In this document: positions 16,908 through 24,779 of the stretch, piece by piece
How positions within the stretch are numbered: position 1 is the stretch's first letter
Layout: each line of letters starts with the position of its first letter
Source of the DNA: DATBLE01 sp036555585
GTDB lineage: Bacteria > Actinomycetota > Thermoleophilia > Gaiellales > Gaiellaceae
Reading direction: 5' to 3'
Length of the DNA: 64,000 bases
Assembly (NCBI GenBank): GCA_036555585.1
Contig: DATBLE010000056.1
Location: 1 to 64,000, forward strand
Notes under the pieces: model-generated
What the model saw: only the letters and a program-made list of their open reading frames with translations
The model's database searches: none
Told to the model about the DNA's origin: nothing
Made by a program: the position numbers and the translations under genes

Positions 16908-18113
16908 GTGAGCGAGCTGACCGACTTCGGCCTGGTCGTGCTGGTCGTGGCCGGGGCGTTCCTCCTCGCGCTCGCCGGGCACAAGGTCACCGAGCTCTTC
17001 CCGATTCCCGCGCCGGCGCTCTTTCTCGTCGCGGCGGCGGTCGCGTCCGACATCTGGCCGGGCCTGTCGGGCCTGACCAACGTCGACGTCGAGCGGATCG
17101 CCGTGGTGGCGCTGGTGGTCATCCTCTTCGACGGAGGAATGCAGGTCGGCTGGCCTCGCTTCCGCGAGGCGGCACTGCCGATCGCCGTGCTCGGCGTCCT
17201 CGGCACCTTCGCCACCGCCGGGGTGATGGCCGTCTTCGCGCACACGCTGTTCGGGTTCGGCTGGACGACCGCGGGGATCCTGGGAGCCGCGGTCGCGCCG
17301 ACCGACCCGGCGGTCATGTTCTCGGTGCTCGGCAAACGGGAGATCGCCGGCCGCAGCGGCACGATCCTGGAAGGGGAATCGGGGGCGAACGACCCGGTCG
17401 GCATCGCCCTGATGATCGGCATGCTCGACTTCGCCACCAGCGAGCACGGAACGTTCTGGTCCGTGGTGGAGGAGTTCGCGGTCGAGATGTCCGTGGGGCT
17501 GGCGATCGGCCTCGCAGGCGCCGTCGTCCTCATCCGGGTCATGCGCCGGATCTCCCTCCCGGGCGCGGCTCTCTATCCGCTGTGGGCGCTGGCCGGCGCG
17601 GGCGTGGTCTACGGCGTCGCCGCGGTCGCGCACGGCTCGGGCTTCTTCGCGGTCTTCGTCGCGGGCCTGTTCGTCGGCGCCGCGGACGTGCCCCACAGGG
17701 TGCAGATCGAACGGTTCCAGACGTCGCTCGCCAGCGTGGCCGAGGTGGTGGTCTTCGTCGGGCTCGGGCTCACCGTCGAGCTGGGCAGCCTCGACGGTCG
17801 GCTCGTCTGGCTCGACGGGATCCTGCTGGCGGCGCTGCTGGCCTTCGTGGCTCGGCCTGTCGTCGTCGGGCCCCTGCTCCTACCGGTTCGGCTGCGGGCC
17901 GGGGAACGTCTCTTCGTCGCCTGGGGCGGCTTGAAGGGGGCCGTGCCCATCCTGCTCGCCGCGTTCGCGGTGATCGCCGGCGTCACCGACGCCGAGCGCA
18001 TCTACGGCCTCGTCTTCGTGATCGTGCTCTTCTCGGTGATCGTCCAGGGGACGTCGATGCCGTTCGTCGCCCCGAGGCTCGGAGTGCCGATGCGCGTCCG
18101 CGAGGAGACCTAG
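16908..18113 (+). CDS. CPA1-family Na+(K+)/H+ antiporter
   Basis: The 401-residue protein has about twelve hydrophobic helices covering nearly its whole length. Ion-binding motifs of cation:proton antiporters are present: 'GAAVAPTDPAVMFSVLG' and 'ILEGESGANDPVGIALM'. It resembles the membrane part of NhaP2-type transporters but ends soon after the last helix, without the cytoplasmic TrkA-C domain. It would exchange protons for sodium or potassium and help pH and salt balance. The intergenic gap to the divergent enolase-like gene is only 20 bp; a GAGTAT sequence lies 5 nt before the GTG. Confidence 0.9.
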   Translation: MSELTDFGLVVLVVAGAFLLALAGHKVTELFPIPAPALFLVAAAVASDIWPGLSGLTNVDVERIAVVALVVILFDGGMQVGWPRFREAALPIAVLGVLGTFATAGVMAVFAHTLFGFGWTTAGILGAAVAPTDPAVMFSVLGKREIAGRSGTILEGESGANDPVGIALMIGMLDFATSEHGTFWSVVEEFAVEMSVGLAIGLAGAVVLIRVMRRISLPGAALYPLWALAGAGVVYGVAAVAHGSGFFAVFVAGLFVGAADVPHRVQIERFQTSLASVAEVVVFVGLGLTVELGSLDGRLVWLDGILLAALLAFVARPVVVGPLLLPVRLRAGERLFVAWGGLKGAVPILLAAFAVIAGVTDAERIYGLVFVIVLFSVIVQGTSMPFVAPRLGVPMRVREET

Positions 18114-18115
18114 CG

Positions 18116-18319
18116 TCAGGCGACCTTGCGCGCGTGCCAGGTCGAGCCGTGGGTCGTCCTCCGCTCGGGCGGCCGGTCCAGCCGCACCCAGCCGAGGCGC
18201 TCGGCCTCGTCCTCGCAGAGCCGGCAGACGACCTGCTCGCTGCCCACCCCGTCGGCTCGCCAGTGCTCGAACGCCTCGCCGAGCAGCATCGTGCGCCCGC
18301 AGAGGGCACAACTGATCAT
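18116..18319 (-). CDS. Small zinc-ribbon-like protein
   Basis: The 67-residue product has two Cys pairs, 'CALCG' near the N-terminus and 'CRLCEDE' about 28 residues later, which should bind one zinc ion. The rest is basic and ends 'STWHARKVA'. I do not know the family. The ATG at 18319 is preferred to a longer reading because a TACCCT box ends 6 nt upstream of it. Two identical 21-bp palindromic sites lie 58-133 bp upstream and may control it. Its 3' end is 2 bp from that of the antiporter gene. Confidence 0.65.
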   Translation of the reverse strand: MISCALCGRTMLLGEAFEHWRADGVGSEQVVCRLCEDEAERLGWVRLDRPPERRTTHGSTWHARKVA

Positions 18320-18325
18320 GCGTCC

Positions 18326-18331
18326 AGGGTA
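18326..18331 (-). promoter_or_regulatory. -10 box TACCCT of the small zinc-ribbon gene
   Basis: It ends 6 nt before the ATG at 18319; probable leaderless start. Confidence 0.45.
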
Positions 18332-18376
18332 CGACGCCGGCGTGACGTCCCCTGCCGGCGTCGTCGCTCGCGAGGC

Positions 18377-18397
18377 CAAGTAACACAGTGTTACAAG
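18377..18397. promoter_or_regulatory. 21-bp palindromic site, copy 1
   Basis: The core GTAACAC-A-GTGTTAC is a 7-bp inverted repeat around one base, flanked by CAA and AAG. It is identical to copy 2, 55 bp away. A dimeric repressor, for example of the TetR type, is a natural candidate; it is not encoded nearby. Confidence 0.55.
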
Positions 18398-18431
18398 GCC
18401 GTAGCGGAGCGCCACGACGGCCGTCCGGCAG

Positions 18432-18452
18432 CAAGTAACACAGTGTTACAAG
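18432..18452. promoter_or_regulatory. 21-bp palindromic site, copy 2
   Basis: Identical to copy 1 and overlapping the last codons and TAA stop of the EVE-like gene. A related half-site, CAGTGTTACA, lies at the ubiB-like promoter near 3171. Confidence 0.55.
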
Positions 18453-18832
18453 CGCTTCCCGGCCGCCTCGACCAGGGCGCGGGCGGCGTCGAACTGGTCG
18501 CCGCTCAGCCGGATGTACGAGTGGCGCCAGATGCTCTGCGGGAAGATCCCCGCCTCCTCGACGGCCGGCGCCCGCTCCAGGTCGTCCACGACAACCAGCG
18601 CGCGGATCGGGAATTGCCAGGACCAGCGCACCTTCGCCGGATCGTAGTCCGGCTCGCCGGCGACCTCGGCCACGCCGAAGATCGCCTGCCAGACCGATGC
18701 GTAGAGGATCGCGAGCTCGCCCCGCTGCAGCGACGGCCGCCTCGAGGACGAGTGCGCGACGATCGCTCCGGGGTCGACGTGACGGTCGAGCGGCCGCTCC
18801 CCGCGGCCGCGAACGAGCAGCCAGCGCGTCAG
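18446..18832 (-). CDS. EVE/PUA-like small protein, probable CTG start
   Basis: The 128-residue product is compact, with 'RWLLVRGRGERPLDRHVD' at the start, 'QRGELAILYASVWQAIFGVAEV' in the middle and 'SYIRLSGDQFDAARALVEAA' at the end. The layout (beta-rich, 'GVAEVAGEP', Trp-containing) resembles EVE/PUA-type nucleotide-modification readers, but I am not certain. No ATG, GTG or TTG occurs in frame between the thiolase stop and the domain. The only close start is CTG 18832 in a CTGA overlap with that stop; a GTG at 18880 lies 52 bp inside the thiolase gene. Confidence 0.6.
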   Translation of the reverse strand: MTRWLLVRGRGERPLDRHVDPGAIVAHSSSRRPSLQRGELAILYASVWQAIFGVAEVAGEPDYDPAKVRWSWQFPIRALVVVDDLERAPAVEEAGIFPQSIWRHSYIRLSGDQFDAARALVEAAGKRL

Positions 18833-19992
18833 GACAGGCGCTCGATCACGGCGGCGATCGCCTGGCCCTGGCCGATGCACATCGTCGCGATCCCGTACCT
18901 GGCCTCACGGCGGTCGAGCTCGTTCAGCAGGGTGGCGGTGATCCTGGCGCCGGTGGCGCCGAGCGGGTGGCCGAGCGAGATCCCGCCGCCGTTCGGGTTG
19001 ACGTCCTCCATCCGGTCGCCGAGACCGGTGTCCTGGACGAACTGGAGCACGACTGACGCGAAGGCCTCGTTCACCTCGATCACCGCCATGTCGTCCCAGG
19101 AGAGCCCGGCGTTGACGAGCGCCCGGTCGCATGCCTCCGGATTGCCGTGCAGCATCCGGTAGGGGTCGACGCCGGCGATCCCGAACGAGACGAATCGCGC
19201 GCGCGGCTCCAGGCCCAGCTCGGAGGCGCGCTCGTCGCTCGCCACCAGCATCGCCGCCGCGCCGTCGACGATCTGGCTCGAGTTCCCGGCCGTCACCACC
19301 CCGTCCTCCTTGAACGCGGGCGGCAAGGTCGCCATCTTCTCCAGCGTCGTGTCTCGCCGGGGCGTCTCGTCCACGGCGAACAGGACGCCTGCGTGCGGGT
19401 TCGAGACCTCGACCGGGACGATCTCGTTCTCGAAGCGGCCTTCGTCGATCGCCCGTACCGCGCGCCTGTGCGACTCGAACGAGTACTCGTCGAGTGCCTC
19501 GCGCCCGAGCCCCCACTCCTCGGCGATCACCTCGGCCGAGATCCCCTGCGGGACGATCTGCCACTGGTCGAGCAGCTTCTCGGAGAAGCCCGACCAGCCG
19601 GCCTCGCCCAGGTTGGAGCCCATCGGCACCCGCGACATGTTCTCGATCCCGGCGGCGACGACCAGGTCGAGGTGGCCGGCCTGGATCGCGGAGGCGGCGT
19701 TCATCGCCGCCTGCATGGACGAGCCGCACTGCCGGTCGACGGTCGTCGCGCAGACGGTCTCGGGCCAGCCGGCGATCAGCGAGGCGACCCGGCCGACGTT
19801 GAGCGCCTGTTCCCCGACCTGCGAGACGCAGCCCATCTGGACGTCCTCGATCGCTCCCGGATCGAGGTCGAGCCGGTGGACGAGGCCGTCGAGCACCTGC
19901 GCGGCCAGCTCGTCCGCACGGACCGAGGCGAGCGTGCCGTTCCGCTTCCCGATCGGGCTGCGGACGGCGTCGACGATCAGGGCGTCGCTCAT
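18829..19992 (-). CDS. Acetyl-CoA acyltransferase (thiolase)
   Basis: The 387-residue enzyme belongs to the thiolase family that cleaves or forms beta-ketoacyl-CoA. The nucleophilic Cys lies in 'TTVDRQCGSSMQAAMNAAS', the catalytic His in 'GGGISLGHPLGATGARI' and the second Cys in 'ATMCIGQGQAIAAV', where the usual GGGQG is GQGQA. 'VIEVNEAFASVVLQFV' is also conserved. It resembles FadA/beta-oxidation thiolases rather than sterol-type ones. A TACGCT box ends 7 nt before the ATG. It is followed by the coupled EVE-like gene. No other beta-oxidation gene is adjacent. Confidence 0.92.
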   Translation of the reverse strand: MSDALIVDAVRSPIGKRNGTLASVRADELAAQVLDGLVHRLDLDPGAIEDVQMGCVSQVGEQALNVGRVASLIAGWPETVCATTVDRQCGSSMQAAMNAASAIQAGHLDLVVAAGIENMSRVPMGSNLGEAGWSGFSEKLLDQWQIVPQGISAEVIAEEWGLGREALDEYSFESHRRAVRAIDEGRFENEIVPVEVSNPHAGVLFAVDETPRRDTTLEKMATLPPAFKEDGVVTAGNSSQIVDGAAAMLVASDERASELGLEPRARFVSFGIAGVDPYRMLHGNPEACDRALVNAGLSWDDMAVIEVNEAFASVVLQFVQDTGLGDRMEDVNPNGGGISLGHPLGATGARITATLLNELDRREARYGIATMCIGQGQAIAAVIERLS

Positions 19993-19999
19993 CGGCGAC

Positions 20000-20005
20000 A
20001 GCGTA
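20000..20005 (-). promoter_or_regulatory. -10 box TACGCT of the thiolase gene
   Basis: It ends 7 nt before the ATG at 19992; probable leaderless start. Confidence 0.45.
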
Positions 20006-20025
20006 CAACCGCCGCCGTTCCGCGA

Positions 20026-20617
20026 CTACCAGTCGGGGTCCCAGTGCTCCCGCGCATGCGCGAGGAACACGCGCCTCGGCCGGAGCGAGTGGATCCGGTC
20101 GACGTTCGGCTGCCCGCCGGCGACGAGCTCGTCCGGCGAGTACGTGACGTCGCCGCCGAGGACAACGACGCCCTCGGAGGTATCCACGACGACGCATTGG
20201 TGGCCCGGCGAGTGGCCCGGGGTTCGAGAGCACGGAGATCCCGTCGAAGAGCTCGGCGTCGCCGTCCAGCTCGCGATAGTCCGCCCCGTCGAAGCGAACC
20301 CACTCGACGAGGTAGTCGGGCTCGGAGACCGCGGCCAGCTCGGCGCGCTGGACGTACGTCGGCACACCCGCGAAGCGGCGGTTGCCGCCGCAGTGGTCGA
20401 AGTGGAGGTGCGTGTTGATCACCGCGTCGATCGGGCCGAGCTCCGGCCAGGGATGCAGGGTGATCGGCCATTCCGTCTCGAGCTCCGGCGTCGTGTCGAT
20501 CAGGCCGGTGTCGACCAGCACGCTGCCGTCGACGAGCCAGGCGTTCACGGGGAGGACGTCGCCGAACGCCTCGACGTCGGCCAGGTGAATCGGCTGGAGG
20601 TCCTCCAGGCGCCGCAC
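20026..20617 (-). pseudogene. Metallo-beta-lactamase-fold hydrolase with a single-base frameshift
   Basis: From GTG 20617 the reading begins as a good MBL-fold protein, with 'NAWLVDGSVLVDTGLID' and the metal motif 'INTHLHFDHCGGN'. After 'FDGISVLS' the frame fails: the sequence reads 'NPGPLAGPP' where the -1/+2 frame gives 'TPGHSPGHQCVVVDTSEG' and then a normal C-terminus ending at 20026 ('AHAREHWDPDW'). Removing one T of the pair at 20223-20224 restores a single reading frame of about 196 residues. This is either a fresh pseudogene or a sequencing error. It lies 18 bp downstream of the cyclase fusion gene's stop-side neighbour on the same strand. Confidence 0.8.
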
Positions 20618-20635
20618 GGGTGCAGTCTCGTGCCT

Positions 20636-21958
20636 TCAGGACGCGCCGGCAAGCGAACGAACCGCGAAGAGGCGCCAGTCGCCGGGCACCCCCTTGAGCT
20701 CGGCGAGGCCGCGGTCGTCGAACGACAGGCCGGAGCCGGCCACGAGGTCCCTGACGGTCTGCGAGACGAGCACCTCGCCGGCGGCCGCCTCCGCGGCCAC
20801 ACGCGCGCCGATCGACACTGCGATCCCGGTGACCTTGTCGTCCAGCACCTCGCACTCGCCGGTGTGCACCCCGGCACGGAGCTCGAGCCCGAGCTCGGCG
20901 ACGGAGTCGCGGATCGCGCACGCGCACCGGATCGCCCTCGCCGGACCGTCGAAACGCGCGAAGAACCCGTCGCCGGCCGTGTCCAGCTCGACGCCGCGGT
21001 GGCGGAGCAGCTCGCGCCGCGTGCGGGCGTGATGCTCCCCGAGCAGCTCGCGCCAGCGCCGATCTCCGAGCTCGGCGGCCTTCGCCGTCGAGCCGACGAG
21101 GTCTGTGAAGAGGATCGTCGCGAGCACGCTCTCCGGCTCGACCTCGGCTTCGAGCGTGGCCACGAACGCCTCCACCTCGTCGACGATCTCCGGCGAGAGG
21201 AAGATTCCCCAGTAGTCCGAGCCCGCGATTTCCACGAGCCGCGCGTTGGGGATCGACTCGACCGACGAAGCTGCCCCCTGCTCCTTCGCGAGCCCGCCCC
21301 GGACCAGGACGAGCGTCGGAACCCGGATCGTGGGGAGCACCTCGCTGACGTCGCTGTCTGCGTAGGTCATGTTCAGCGCGTAGCCGATCTCCGGGCTCGC
21401 GCCCACACGCAGCCAGTTCGCGAACCAGACCCGGTCGGCTTCGCTGCGGAGCAGCGTCGGACAGACCTCCGAGAGCCACTGGTCGGCGAGCTCCTGCGTC
21501 ATCCAGTTGCGCAGCGTCCGCCTCGCCTCCTGCCAGTACGGCTTGTCGGAGCCCTCTCCGCGGCTGATGCACTGGAAGAGGACGAGCGCTTCGGTCGCCT
21601 CCGGGTACGTCGCCGCGTACAGGGCGGCCATCTGGCCTCCCTCGTGCGAGCCGAGGAGGACCGCCCGCTCGGAGCCGACGGCCTGGAGCACGACGCGCAT
21701 GTCCTCCATGCGCGTCTCCAGCGCGGCCCACCCCGGGCCGCCGCGATCGGACAGGCCGGTGCCACGTTTGTCGAAGAGGATCAGGCGGAAGGAACGCGCG
21801 AGCCGCTCGTAGAACTCGCGCCAGTACGGCGAGTCCCACGCATAGACGAGGTTCGAGACGAAGCCGGGGACGAAGACGAGGTCGCGTTCTCCCGAGCCGA
21901 CGACCTGGTAGGCGATGGCGACGTCGCCGTTCCGCGCGTAGCGGATGTCCGGCTCCAT
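20636..21958 (-). CDS. Alpha/beta hydrolase fused to a class III adenylate/guanylate cyclase
   Basis: The 440-residue protein has an N-terminal alpha/beta-hydrolase domain (about 1-260; 'VFVPGFVSNL', 'LFDKRGTGLSD', 'VLLGSHEGGQMAALYA' with Ser followed by His rather than Met/Gln at the elbow) and a C-terminal cyclase domain (about 275-430). Metal-binding Asp residues are present in 'FTDLVGSTAKAAEL' and 'DTAGDGFFARFDG'. The transition-state Asn position reads Ser ('GIAVSIGARVAAE') while Arg is kept. It may make cAMP slowly or act as a sensor. The ATG at 21958 is preferred because TAGGCT ends 8 nt upstream; the promoter is shared with the aldehyde dehydrogenase gene. Confidence 0.87.
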   Translation of the reverse strand: MEPDIRYARNGDVAIAYQVVGSGERDLVFVPGFVSNLVYAWDSPYWREFYERLARSFRLILFDKRGTGLSDRGGPGWAALETRMEDMRVVLQAVGSERAVLLGSHEGGQMAALYAATYPEATEALVLFQCISRGEGSDKPYWQEARRTLRNWMTQELADQWLSEVCPTLLRSEADRVWFANWLRVGASPEIGYALNMTYADSDVSEVLPTIRVPTLVLVRGGLAKEQGAASSVESIPNARLVEIAGSDYWGIFLSPEIVDEVEAFVATLEAEVEPESVLATILFTDLVGSTAKAAELGDRRWRELLGEHHARTRRELLRHRGVELDTAGDGFFARFDGPARAIRCACAIRDSVAELGLELRAGVHTGECEVLDDKVTGIAVSIGARVAAEAAAGEVLVSQTVRDLVAGSGLSFDDRGLAELKGVPGDWRLFAVRSLAGAS

Positions 21959-21966
21959 GGAGCCAA

Positions 21967-21976
21967 AGCCTAGACT
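21967..21976. promoter_or_regulatory. Shared bidirectional -10 box (cyclase fusion / aldehyde dehydrogenase)
   Basis: The sequence agccTAgact reads TAGACT on the plus strand (7 nt before ATG 21984) and TAGGCT on the minus strand (8 nt before ATG 21958). The start codons are 26 bp apart, leaving room for no leader on either side. Confidence 0.6.
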
Positions 21977-21983
21977 TAGCGGC

Positions 21984-23405
21984 ATGGCGGCCACGGCCAC
22001 CGAGAAGCGGCTCCTCGTCGGCGGCGACTGGGTCGAGACCGGCGACTGGTTCGACGTTCGCTCCCCGTACTCCGGCGACGTCGTCGGCCGGGTCGCGAAG
22101 GCCGGAGCCGACGAGACAGGTCGCGCGATCGAGGCCGCCGCCGAGGCGATGCGCGATCCCCTCCCGGCACACAAGCGCGCGGAGATCCTCGTCAAGGTGG
22201 CCGGAGCTCTCGGACGCCGGCACGAGGAGGCGGCGCAGACCATCTCCGCCGAGGCGGGCAAGCCCCTGAAGACCGCGCGCGTCGAGGCGTCGCGGGCGAT
22301 GTCCACCTACACGATGGCGGCGGTACAGGCCCGTACGCTCGCGGGCGACGTCGTGCCGATGGACGCCTCGCAGGCGGGCGAGGGGAAGCTCGCCTTCACC
22401 CTGCGCGTGCCGATCGGCGTGGTCGGCGCGATCAGCCCGTTCAACTTCCCGCTCAACCTCGTCGCCCACAAGATCGCGCCGGCGCTCGCCGCCGGCTGCG
22501 CGGTCGTCCTGAAGCCGGCGACGGCCACTCCGCTCTCCGCCCTGCTGCTGGCTGAGCTCGAGGAGGAGGCCGGGCTGCCACCGGGCTGGCTGAACGTCGT
22601 CGTCGGCTCCTCGGCCGAGATCGGCGACGTCCTCGTCGGGGACGAGCGTGTCGCCGCGCTCACCTTCACCGGCAGCGGCGAGGTCGGCTGGAAGCTGAAG
22701 GAGCGCGCCGCGAAGAAGCACGTCGCGCTCGAGCTCGGCAACGCCACGCCCGTGCTCGTCGAGGCCGACGCCGACCTGGAGGACGCCGCCGCCCGGCTCG
22801 CCGGAAACGCCTTCTCGTTCGCCGGCCAGAGCTGCATCTCGGTGCAGCGGATCTACGTCGCGAAAGATGCGTACGACCGCTTCCTGGCGGCCTTCCTCCC
22901 GAAGGTCGAGGCGCTCGTCGTCGGCGATCCCGCCGACGAGCAGACCGACATCGGCCCGCTGATCGACGACGACGCCAGGGAACGGGTGCTCCGGTGGATC
23001 GGCGAGTCCGGGGGCGAGGTCCTCACCGGCGGCGACCTGACCGGCGACGGCCTGATCAGGCCGACGGTGATCGCCCGGCCGAGCGCCGACGCGAAGGTCT
23101 CCTGCGACGAGGTCTTCGGCCCGGTCTGCACGGTGGCGCCCTACGACTCGCTCGACGAGGCGATCGAGCTCGCCAACGGCACGCGGTACGGGCTGCAGGC
23201 CGGGATCTTCACCGCGAACGTGAAGAACGCCCTCGAAGCGGCCCGGCGGCTGGAGTTCGGCGGCGTCACCGTCAACGAAGCACCGACCTTCCGCGCCGAC
23301 CAGATGCCCTACGGCGGGGTGAAGGACTCCGGCAACACGCGCGAGGGGCCGGCGTACGCCGTGCGCGAGTTGACCGAGGAGCGGGTCGTGGTCATCCAGC
23401 TCTGA
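21984..23405 (+). CDS. NAD(P)+-dependent aldehyde dehydrogenase
   Basis: The 473-residue protein is a full-length aldehyde dehydrogenase. The catalytic Cys is in 'FSFAGQSCISVQRIYV', the general-base Glu in 'HVALELGNATPVLV', and the cofactor region includes 'GAISPFNFPLNLVAHK' and 'TFTGSGEVGWKLKE'. The overall pattern resembles glyceraldehyde-3-phosphate/lactaldehyde-type members that act on small aldehydes, but the substrate is not certain. Start ATG 21984 follows TAGACT by 7 nt. It is divergent from, and shares a promoter box with, the hydrolase-cyclase gene. Confidence 0.93.
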   Translation: MAATATEKRLLVGGDWVETGDWFDVRSPYSGDVVGRVAKAGADETGRAIEAAAEAMRDPLPAHKRAEILVKVAGALGRRHEEAAQTISAEAGKPLKTARVEASRAMSTYTMAAVQARTLAGDVVPMDASQAGEGKLAFTLRVPIGVVGAISPFNFPLNLVAHKIAPALAAGCAVVLKPATATPLSALLLAELEEEAGLPPGWLNVVVGSSAEIGDVLVGDERVAALTFTGSGEVGWKLKERAAKKHVALELGNATPVLVEADADLEDAAARLAGNAFSFAGQSCISVQRIYVAKDAYDRFLAAFLPKVEALVVGDPADEQTDIGPLIDDDARERVLRWIGESGGEVLTGGDLTGDGLIRPTVIARPSADAKVSCDEVFGPVCTVAPYDSLDEAIELANGTRYGLQAGIFTANVKNALEAARRLEFGGVTVNEAPTFRADQMPYGGVKDSGNTREGPAYAVRELTEERVVVIQL

Positions 23406-23432
23406 CCGCTCGGAGCCGGAGCTAGACTCGTC

Positions 23433-23990
23433 GTGGCGATGGCTTTCCTGCGCCGCTTCCGCCGTGCACCGAAGTCGACGACGCAGCGGCGCGCGCTGCC
23501 GCCGCCCGGGGTGATCCGCCGCGAGCGGCGCCTCGCCCAGCGGCTGCGCGAGGAGAAGCTCCGCGACCTCGGCGGGCTGATGCTCGAGATGTACCGCCGC
23601 GACACCTTCCGCGAGGACCTCCTCTCGGAGCGCTGCAACGAGCTGCTCGGGCTCGACGCCCGCCTGCACGAGCTCGATCAGATGCTCGCCGCCTCGCGCC
23701 GCCGCCTCCCCGCCGGCCGCTGCGCCTGCGGCGCGCCGTTGCCGTGGGGCTCGCACTTCTGCCCGAACTGCGGTCGCCCGGCCGGGTCGCAGCCGGTCGT
23801 CGCCTGCCCGGAATGCGAGCACCCGCTGCCCGCGGACGCCCGCTTCTGCGCGAACTGCGGCGCCGTGGCGGCCGGGGAAGACGCCGAGGCCGACGGTGCG
23901 GCGGCCGACGCCGTCCCGGACCCGGCGCCCGGCCCCGGCTCCGAGCCGCTGCCCGTCGCCGCCGACGGCCCGGACGATGGCTCCGCCTGA
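23433..23990 (+). CDS. Double zinc-ribbon protein with N-terminal coiled coil
   Basis: The 185-residue product starts with a basic segment and a helical region (about 25-85), followed by two zinc ribbons: 'CACGAPLPWGSHFCPNCG' and 'CPECEHPLPADARFCANCG', then an acidic Ala/Pro-rich tail. This is the layout of 'double zinc ribbon' proteins whose partners are mostly unknown. GTG 23433 or ATG 23439 may be the start; TAGACT at 23423-23428 sits 4 or 10 nt upstream, so neither spacing is ideal. The 3' end overlaps the next gene by 14 bp, so the two are probably made together. Confidence 0.75.
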   Translation: MAMAFLRRFRRAPKSTTQRRALPPPGVIRRERRLAQRLREEKLRDLGGLMLEMYRRDTFREDLLSERCNELLGLDARLHELDQMLAASRRRLPAGRCACGAPLPWGSHFCPNCGRPAGSQPVVACPECEHPLPADARFCANCGAVAAGEDAEADGAAADAVPDPAPGPGSEPLPVAADGPDDGSA

Positions 23991-24630
23991 CACCTGCCCA
24001 GCCTGCGGAACGGCCGTCGGGCCCGATCAGGACTACTGCCTCCACTGCGGCGCCCGCATCGTTCCCGAGCGGCGGCTGAGCAGCCTCGGGTACGCGTGGC
24101 AGCGCCGCCTCGGCCGCTACCCGGGAGACTGGGTCTTCGCCTCGCTGCTCCTCCTGCTCGTCGCCGCCGGCTCGGCGACCGCGGGGATCGTCGCCGGCCG
24201 GGACACGGGGGCGCCCCGCGCCTCCGGGACGATCGTGGCCACGTCTCCGGTCGTGACGGCTCCCCCGGCCCCTCCCGCACCCCCCGAGCCGACGACGACG
24301 GCGGCGGCGGCGCCCAGGCCTGCGCCGAAGCAGGCGCCCGGACCGAATCCGGGGCTCGCGACCTGGCCCGCCAGGGACGGCTACACGGTCGTGATCGCGT
24401 CGATTCCCGCCCGCGGCAGCGGCCTCGCCGACGCGACCGCGAAGGCGAAGGAGGCGCTCTCGCGCGGGCTCCGGGCGGGCGTGCTCGACTCTGCCAAGTT
24501 CGGCAGCCTCCACCCCGGCTACTACGTCGTGTTCGCCGGTGTCTACGGCTCGCTCGAAGAGGCGGAGCGGGCTGCCCGCTCGACCACCTCGAAGTACCCG
24601 AACGCCTACGCCCGCGAAGTGGCGCGCTGA
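23977..24630 (+). CDS. Zinc-ribbon membrane protein with C-terminal SPOR-like domain
   Basis: Reading from ATG 23977 gives 217 residues: a zinc ribbon ('CPACGTAVGPDQDYCLHCG'), a basic linker, one transmembrane helix ('DWVFASLLLLLVAAGSATAG'), an Ala/Pro/Thr-rich linker and a C-terminal domain that looks like SPOR ('YTVVIASIPARGSG' ... 'PGYYVVFAGVYGSLEEAERA'). SPOR domains bind denuded peptidoglycan glycan, so the protein may link cytoplasmic zinc-ribbon partners to the cell wall. It overlaps the upstream double zinc-ribbon gene, which supports a shared function. Confidence 0.78.
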   Translation: MAPPDTCPACGTAVGPDQDYCLHCGARIVPERRLSSLGYAWQRRLGRYPGDWVFASLLLLLVAAGSATAGIVAGRDTGAPRASGTIVATSPVVTAPPAPPAPPEPTTTAAAAPRPAPKQAPGPNPGLATWPARDGYTVVIASIPARGSGLADATAKAKEALSRGLRAGVLDSAKFGSLHPGYYVVFAGVYGSLEEAERAARSTTSKYPNAYAREVAR

Positions 24631-24667
24631 CGTTCTGTTGACGGTAGTGGCAACAGATCGCGCGACT

Positions 24668-24696
24668 TTGTAACAGGGCGCGGAAAGGGGTAGACT
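24668..24696 (+). promoter_or_regulatory. Sigma-70-type promoter, TTGTAA-N17-TAGACT
   Basis: The -35 (24668-24673) and -10 (24691-24696) are separated by 17 bp and precede the gene at 24780 by a leader of about 75 nt. This is one of the few intergenic regions here with a conventional leader. Confidence 0.5.
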
Positions 24697-24779
24697 GCCG
24701 GGGTGGACCGGCCTGGCGACGCTTAACGGGCGCGTAACAAAGCTTTTCTGCGACTTAACAGGAGACCTGGATACTGGCT

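Noticed and set aside
18377..18452. Paired 21-bp palindromes as an attachment site or CRISPR repeat
   Set aside because: Only two copies, no integrase or cas gene nearby, and operator-like symmetry and spacing fit better.
19989..23993. A 1334-codon minus-strand open frame spanning the MBL, cyclase and aldehyde dehydrogenase genes
   Set aside because: High-GC antisense shadow: low-complexity Arg/Ala/Gly content and no domain, while the genes in the other frames have full motifs.
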